From contig CAMNGW010000003.1 of NCBI GenBank assembly GCA_946538615.1, forward strand, positions 1 to 54,851: a stretch of DNA of 54,851 bases, given 5' to 3'. The notes under the pieces are model-generated. The model was not told the DNA's origin. It ran no database searches and saw nothing but the letters and a program-made list of their open reading frames with translations. The first letter of the stretch is position 1. Each line of letters opens with the position of its first letter. Shown here one piece after another: positions 50,069 to 54,851 of the stretch. Position numbers and translations under genes: made by a program. This DNA comes from an uncultured Clostridia bacterium (GTDB taxonomy: Bacteria > Bacillota > Clostridia > Christensenellales > Aristaeellaceae).

Positions 50069-51691
50069 ATGAAGAAGCTCTTCTCGCTGGTTCTGTCTGT
50101 ATGTCTTGTACTTGCAGCCACCTCGGCTTTTGCCCTGGAACTCAAGTCCGGCGCAGATGTTTATCCTCTGGGCAGTGACAAAACGATAACCTGGTACTCC
50201 CAGGATTCGCACAACATCCATACGGATTTTGCCGACTGGCACGATTCTCCTTTCCATGTCAACATCTCCAAGCAGATTGGTATCAACATTGAATGGGTCC
50301 TGCCCACCACCGGCGCCAATGGTGCCACGTTTACCAATACGCTGATGGCTGATCCTGCCAACCTGCCCAACATCATGGAAGCGTACTTCATGGACAATGC
50401 CCAACAGTACCTTGATGATGAGGTGATCTGGGATCTGACACCTTATATTCAGGAATATGCACCTGCCTATTATGCCTTCCTGCAGAGCAACCCTGCTTAC
50501 GATAAGGCCATGAAGACAGACGATGGACGCTATTATGCCTTTGGCTTCTTCCGTGAAGACGGCGGCTGGAACGATTCCTATCAGGGGCCTGTTGTCCGCA
50601 AGGACTGGCTGGAAGAATGCGGCCTTGAAATTCCGAAGACCATTTCTGAATTTGAAAATGTGATCCGCGTTTTCAAAGAAAAATATGGTGCGATCTTCAC
50701 CGCATGCTTCGGCTCCCGCTTTTCCCAGATGGGCCTGTCCGGCGCGTTTGGCGGCTATGGCAACCTCAACGCTGGCTATCTGTTCTATGTGGACGATGGC
50801 AAAGTCGGTCTTGCACAGACCACGGATGAGTACCGTGCATGGCTGAAATGGTTCTCTGGCATTTATAAGGAAGGTCTTGTGGATACCGACCTTCTCACGG
50901 TTGACGACACAACTGTCAAAACAAAGGTTGAGACAGGTCTTTGCGGCATTGCCATGACTTCTATGGGACAGATGAACAACTGGAACAATGAAATGGAAGC
51001 AAATGGCAACGGACGGCCGTGGATCGGCATTCCTTATCCCACTGCTGACGATGGTTCCCTTTATTCCATTTTCGGCGGCTCAGGCATCGGTTCTGTCACC
51101 GGTGTCATCACCAAGACGGCAGACGAAGAAACCATGAAGCTGTGCCTGCGTGCCTTGGACTATGCCTATACCGCTGAAGGCTTCCTGTTCTGGAACTATG
51201 GCGTTGAGGGAGACAGCTGGGTCATGGATGAGACAACCGGTCTTCCCAAGTGGACACCTCTGGTAGCCGATGACAAGTCCAACGATCCGATGATTAAGTA
51301 TAACGGAACGACCTGGTCCGGCTCATGCATCCAGGCCACAAACCTGCTGTACCTGAAGAATTCACAGGCTTCCATTGATGCCAATGATGCGTGGTTCTAT
51401 CTCGGTATGGGAAGAGATACCAACGAGATGGACAAAGTCCTTCAGATCACTTCTGGTCACAAGTGGCCCACGGGCGTGACCTTCACGACCGAGGAAGCTG
51501 ATGAACTGGACCTGTACACCGCAAACCTCGGCACCTATGTTGTTGAACAGTGCACCAATTTCCTGGTTGGCAATAAAGATGTCAATGATGATGCAGAGTG
51601 GAACGCGTACATTGCGGGCCTTGATCAGTATCATGCAGACCGTGTACTCCAGATCCGCCAGGACTGCTATAACCGTTATCTGTCCCGTTAA
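50069..51691 (+). CDS. Extracellular sugar-binding protein of the importer (2), no lipobox
   Basis: Large LplA-like receptor of about 540 residues. A signal peptide is visible at residues 1-22 (MKKLFSLVLSVCLVLAATSA, then FA and cleavage before LELK). As in the first receptor there is no lipobox Cys at the cleavage site. The mature protein shows typical features (DLTPYIQEYAP, YYAFGFFRED, VRKDWLEECGL). The ATG at 50069 is 8 nt after AAGGAGG. It is the first gene of its operon, while in the first importer the receptor is third. A strong hairpin follows its stop. Confidence 0.92.
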   Translation: MKKLFSLVLSVCLVLAATSAFALELKSGADVYPLGSDKTITWYSQDSHNIHTDFADWHDSPFHVNISKQIGINIEWVLPTTGANGATFTNTLMADPANLPNIMEAYFMDNAQQYLDDEVIWDLTPYIQEYAPAYYAFLQSNPAYDKAMKTDDGRYYAFGFFREDGGWNDSYQGPVVRKDWLEECGLEIPKTISEFENVIRVFKEKYGAIFTACFGSRFSQMGLSGAFGGYGNLNAGYLFYVDDGKVGLAQTTDEYRAWLKWFSGIYKEGLVDTDLLTVDDTTVKTKVETGLCGIAMTSMGQMNNWNNEMEANGNGRPWIGIPYPTADDGSLYSIFGGSGIGSVTGVITKTADEETMKLCLRALDYAYTAEGFLFWNYGVEGDSWVMDETTGLPKWTPLVADDKSNDPMIKYNGTTWSGSCIQATNLLYLKNSQASIDANDAWFYLGMGRDTNEMDKVLQITSGHKWPTGVTFTTEEADELDLYTANLGTYVVEQCTNFLVGNKDVNDDAEWNAYIAGLDQYHADRVLQIRQDCYNRYLSR

Positions 51692-51743
51692 TGATAAGAA
51701 CAGGACAATCTGCCAGGCTTTTCTGACAGGTCCTGATTGCCCG

Positions 51744-51775
51744 CAAGCGGTGGAGCTCGCTCCACCGCTTGCGTT
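51744..51775 (+). terminator. Very strong hairpin after the binding-protein gene (2)
   Basis: Perfect 14-bp GC-rich arms (51744-51757, 51762-51775) with a 4-nt loop and no proper T tract. It lies between the binding protein and the permease genes. This matches the pattern at 19-46 and 37449-37477, and suggests mRNA end protection that raises receptor over permease levels. Confidence 0.65.
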
Positions 51776-51803
51776 GTAACAGGTTGAAAAGGGGGACACA
51801 CCC

Positions 51804-52769
51804 ATGGGAAAACAGAAGGTTGTCACGAACGCGCACTATAAGCGGCTGTCGCTGGGAAAGAAAATCGTCCGTGATTTCAGCCATAACAAATACAAGTACC
51901 TTATGATCCTTCCGGTACTTGTCTATCTTTTTCTGTTCTGCTATAAGCCCATGTACGGCATTCAGATTGCCTTCAAAAATTTCAAAGTTGCCCGAGGCAT
52001 TGAAAAAAGCCCATGGGTAGGTCTGTACTGGTTTGAACATTTCTTTAACGACCCTTATTTTTTCCGCCTTCTGCGCAATACCTTCACCATTTCGGCCCTG
52101 ACCATACTCTTTGGTTTCCCTGCGCCAATCGTCCTTGCGCTGATGCTCAACGAAGTCAAAAATTCAAAGTTCAAGCGTACCGTGCAGACAATCACGTACA
52201 TGCCGTATTTTATTTCGCTGGTTGTACTCTGCTCGCTGATTAAGATTTACTGTCAGCAGAATGGACTTGTGTCAGATATTGTAGCCTTCTTTGGCGGGAC
52301 CAAGCAGAACTGGCTGCAGGACCCAAGGTACTTCAGGGTGATTTATGTCATCTCTGATATCTGGCAGGGGATTGGCTGGAACTCAATCATTTATCTGGCC
52401 GCATTGTCCGGGATCGACCAGGAACAGTATGAGGCGGCGAGGATTGACGGAGCGAACCGCTTCCAGCAGATGCTCCACATCACCCTGCCGGGGCTTTTGC
52501 CCACCATCACGATTCTTTTCATCCTGCGCATGGGAAGCATCCTCAATGTGGGCTATGAGAAGATCCTGCTGATGTACCAGCCGACGACGTATGAAGTTGC
52601 CGATGTCTTCTCGACCTACACGTACCGCATTTCACTCGGTGCAACGTCAGGCCAGCCGCAGTATTCACTTTCAACCGCAGTCAGCCTGTTCAATACTGTT
52701 GTCAATGTTGTCTTCCTGCTTCTGACAAATTTCATCAGCGGCAGAACAACCGAGTCGAGCCTGTTCTGA
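51804..52769 (+). CDS. ABC sugar transporter permease, LplB/YtcP type (2)
   Basis: Membrane subunit of 321 residues with six helices (the first near residues 33-50, YLMILPVLVYLFLFCY) and an EAA loop near residue 210 (EQYEAARIDGANRFQQMLHI, then TLPGLLP). The ATG follows AAAGGGGGACACACCC. It belongs to the second importer with the receptor at 50069 and the LplC protein that follows. No ATPase gene is present. Confidence 0.93.
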   Translation: MGKQKVVTNAHYKRLSLGKKIVRDFSHNKYKYLMILPVLVYLFLFCYKPMYGIQIAFKNFKVARGIEKSPWVGLYWFEHFFNDPYFFRLLRNTFTISALTILFGFPAPIVLALMLNEVKNSKFKRTVQTITYMPYFISLVVLCSLIKIYCQQNGLVSDIVAFFGGTKQNWLQDPRYFRVIYVISDIWQGIGWNSIIYLAALSGIDQEQYEAARIDGANRFQQMLHITLPGLLPTITILFILRMGSILNVGYEKILLMYQPTTYEVADVFSTYTYRISLGATSGQPQYSLSTAVSLFNTVVNVVFLLLTNFISGRTTESSLF

Positions 52770-52782
52770 GGGGGTGAATGAG

Positions 52783-53679
52783 ATGACCAAAACCAATAAC
52801 CGAATCAAGGAATCTGTGGGGAGCAGGGTTTTTTCTCTGGTAAACGGCTTTTTCCTGGTGTTTCTGTGCTTTTTGACGCTCTATCCGATCTGGTACTGTC
52901 TTGTCGCCTCCTTTACCGCGACCTCGTACCTGTCGGCGCACCAGGGGGTCCTGTTTGTCCCGCACATGTTCACCACCAGTGCGTACCGGCTCGCCTTTAC
53001 CCATCCCCTGCTTCTGAGCGGCTATAAGAACATTCTGATCGTGCTGGCTGTTTCCCTTCCGCTCAATATCATCCTGACCCTCTTCACAGGGTACTTCCTG
53101 GCATCCAAAAATGTGCTGTTCAAGCCTGTGATCCAGTTCCTGATTATGTTCACCATGTTCTTCAACGGCGGCATGATTCCGATTTTCCTTAACATCCGCT
53201 CTCTGGGACTGTATAATACACTATGGACACTGATCCTTCCCGGTTCGATCAGTGTGTACAACTGCATTATCTGCAGAACAGCGATTCAGGCAGTTCCGGA
53301 AAGCCTGAACGAGTCCGCCTATCTGGACGGGGCGAATGATCTGGTGATCGTCTTCCGCATCACTTTGCCCCTGATTATGCCGACCATCGCAGTGCTTCTT
53401 CTGTATTACGGCATTGGGCATTGGAACGCATGGTTCCCGGCGAGCATTTACCTTCAGGACAACAATAAGCTGCCGATCCAGAACATCATGAGGTCCATTC
53501 TCATTGCCAATTCGAACCTTCTCAATGCGTCGGCGACCGAGACGGACAAGGTGGATGATTTTGCAGAGACCATCAAGTACTCGACCATTATTCTAACGAC
53601 GGTTCCTGTCCTTTGTATCTATCCTTTCCTTCAGAAGTACTTTGTGAAGGGCGTCATGATCGGCGCAGTAAAAGGATAA
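52783..53679 (+). CDS. ABC sugar transporter permease, LplC/YtdP type (2)
   Basis: Partner permease of about 298 residues with six helices, an EAA loop near residue 177 (NESAYLDGANDLVIVFRITLP) and the usual C-terminus GAVKG. The ATG at 52783 is 8 nt after GAGGGGG; the GTG at 52774 overlaps this site. It begins 13 bases after the stop of LplB and is followed by a GH88 gene 36 bases downstream. Confidence 0.93.
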   Translation: MTKTNNRIKESVGSRVFSLVNGFFLVFLCFLTLYPIWYCLVASFTATSYLSAHQGVLFVPHMFTTSAYRLAFTHPLLLSGYKNILIVLAVSLPLNIILTLFTGYFLASKNVLFKPVIQFLIMFTMFFNGGMIPIFLNIRSLGLYNTLWTLILPGSISVYNCIICRTAIQAVPESLNESAYLDGANDLVIVFRITLPLIMPTIAVLLLYYGIGHWNAWFPASIYLQDNNKLPIQNIMRSILIANSNLLNASATETDKVDDFAETIKYSTIILTTVPVLCIYPFLQKYFVKGVMIGAVKG

Positions 53680-53715
53680 ACGGTGCCCAAGATTAGCTTT
53701 CCAGGAGGAGAAAAC

Positions 53716-54851
53716 ATGGCATTTGACTTCGTAAAAGCAGTTGCTTCAGATCCGCAGCGGCTCGGGTGGGTCCGGGAAATGGCCCAAAAACTTGACAGCA
53801 AAATGGCCTATGGTGTCCGCAAGGCCCGCGAAGTTGACTACATACCTTATACCACGGAAAACGGACAGTGGAAGCAAAACCCGATTGGCTGGTGGACGAA
53901 TGGTTTCTGGCCCGCAAGCATGTGGCAGATGTTCCTGATGACAGGCAAGGAATTATACAGGGAAGAAGCTGTGCGCGCCGAGCACATGCTGGATGATGCC
54001 ATGCGCGATTTCAAGCGTCTCAGCCACGATGTGGGGTTCATGTGGCTGATCCATTCCGGTGTGCGCTATGCGCTTGAAGGGAACCAGGACAGCTATGACA
54101 GGACGATGTTCGCGGCGGACCTGCTCGCCGGGCGCTTTAATCCTAACGGTTTTATCCGGGCATGGAACGGTAAGGGACAGGAAGGCTGGGCAATCATAGA
54201 CTGTATGATGAATCTTCCGGTTCTTTACTGGGCATCTGAAGTGACGGGAGACCCAAGGTTCTGCCTGATTGCGATGAAGCATGCCGACAAGTCGATGGAA
54301 GCGTTTGTGCGTCCCGACGGGAGCTGCAACCATATTGTTATTTTTGATCCTCAGACCGGAGATTTTCTCGAGAACCCGGGCGGACAGGGCTGTGCATCGG
54401 GTTCGAGCTGGAGCCGTGGACAGGCGTGGGCCCTGTACGGGTTCACACTCAGTTACATTCATACAGGGAAAAAGGAATATCTGGATACGGCAAAGCGTGT
54501 GGCGAACTACTTTATCAGTCAGACCTGGGACGGCGTGCCCAGGTGCGATTTCCGTCAGGTGCCGGATCCGGATATCAGGGACAATGCTGCCGGGAACATC
54601 GCAGCCTCAGGTCTTCTGGAGCTCAGCCGCTGCCTGAGTGACGAGGAGGGCAGGACGTATTACGAGGCGGCCATGCACCTTCTTGTTGAGCAGGAGAAGA
54701 CATGCACGGACTGGACGGAGGCAACACCTGCGGTCTTTACGAAGTGTACAAGCGCCTACCACGACCTGCAAGGGCGCCATATCCAGATGAATTATGCGGA
54801 TTTCTACTTCATCGAAGCCATAGGGAAGCTGCTGGGTGAAAAGATGCTTGC
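53716..54851 (+). CDS. Glycoside hydrolase family 88 (unsaturated glucuronyl hydrolase) (2), cut by window end
   Basis: Open from the ATG at 53716, 7 nt after AGGAGG, to the end of the window with no stop, giving at least 378 residues. It is a paralogue of the enzyme at 40100 and has the same motifs: EVDYIPYTTENG, D105 in SHDVGFMW, D162 in IIDCMMNLPVL, FNPNGFIRAWNG, and SSWSRGQAWALYGF. The family hydrolyses unsaturated uronic acid termini left by polysaccharide lyases. Because it follows its own importer, it may handle a different oligosaccharide from the first copy. Only the last residues are missing. Confidence 0.9.
   Translation, partial: MAFDFVKAVASDPQRLGWVREMAQKLDSKMAYGVRKAREVDYIPYTTENGQWKQNPIGWWTNGFWPASMWQMFLMTGKELYREEAVRAEHMLDDAMRDFKRLSHDVGFMWLIHSGVRYALEGNQDSYDRTMFAADLLAGRFNPNGFIRAWNGKGQEGWAIIDCMMNLPVLYWASEVTGDPRFCLIAMKHADKSMEAFVRPDGSCNHIVIFDPQTGDFLENPGGQGCASGSSWSRGQAWALYGFTLSYIHTGKKEYLDTAKRVANYFISQTWDGVPRCDFRQVPDPDIRDNAAGNIAASGLLELSRCLSDEEGRTYYEAAMHLLVEQEKTCTDWTEATPAVFTKCTSAYHDLQGRHIQMNYADFYFIEAIGKLLGEKML

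Overview
This window looks like chromosomal DNA of an anaerobic, carbohydrate-degrading Bacillota (Clostridia-type, gut or rumen). The reasons are the strong AGGAGG-type ribosome binding sites, frequent GTG and TTG starts, LplB/LplC-type sugar permeases without their own ATPase, an ECF-type transporter, and many glycoside hydrolases typical of plant cell wall users. Both solute-binding proteins have a plain signal peptide and no lipobox, which is atypical for a monoderm. No rRNA, tRNA, CRISPR array, insertion sequence or phage gene was seen, and no stretch over 300 bases lacks a gene.

Layout. (A) 1-6483, plus strand: a MalF/MalG-type sugar importer (its binding protein would lie upstream), a GH95 enzyme, a Gfo/Idh/MocA oxidoreductase and a DUF4038 (GH140-like) glycosidase. 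(B) 6570-13343: an ECF S component, EcfT, two exporter-fold ABC half-transporters, a fused double EcfA ATPase and a putative Fes-like esterase; this is read as a possible iron/siderophore acquisition module and is the most interesting unit. (C) 13570-23713: own promoter, then M42 peptidase, SLOG protein, SGNH esterase, diaminopropionate ammonia-lyase, GH78 rhamnosidase, a second DUF4038 enzyme, a GH63-like protein and an AEC permease, closed by a bidirectional terminator. (D) 23777-29769, minus strand: an aconitase-like hydratase and a heterodimeric BmrCD/LmrCD-type exporter. (E) 29942-33848: a strong promoter, nanE, a ROK kinase, a YhcH-type anomerase, a flavin reductase and a short AraC regulator. 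(F) 33909-44855: LplB-LplC-binding protein, a 2-hydroxyacid dehydrogenase homologue, GH39, GH88, a nitrilase-family amidohydrolase, a GH42-like protein and an alpha/beta hydrolase. (G) 44884-46358: a MATE exporter with its own promoter. (H) 46478-49822, minus strand: an AraC regulator and a GH2 enzyme. (I) 49982-54851: binding protein-LplB-LplC-GH88, cut by the window end.

Taken together, A, C, F, H and I suggest capture of oligosaccharides from pectin-like polymers (rhamnose, fucose or L-galactose, unsaturated uronic acid, xylose and possibly apiose residues). Import is by ATPase-less ABC systems that must borrow an MsmX-like ATPase, followed by mostly cytoplasmic trimming, because none of the glycosidases shows a signal peptide. 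Strong hairpins follow or flank the binding-protein genes, and two glycosidase genes (GH95, GH39) are preceded by terminator-like hairpins touching their ribosome binding sites, suggesting post-initiation tuning of expression.
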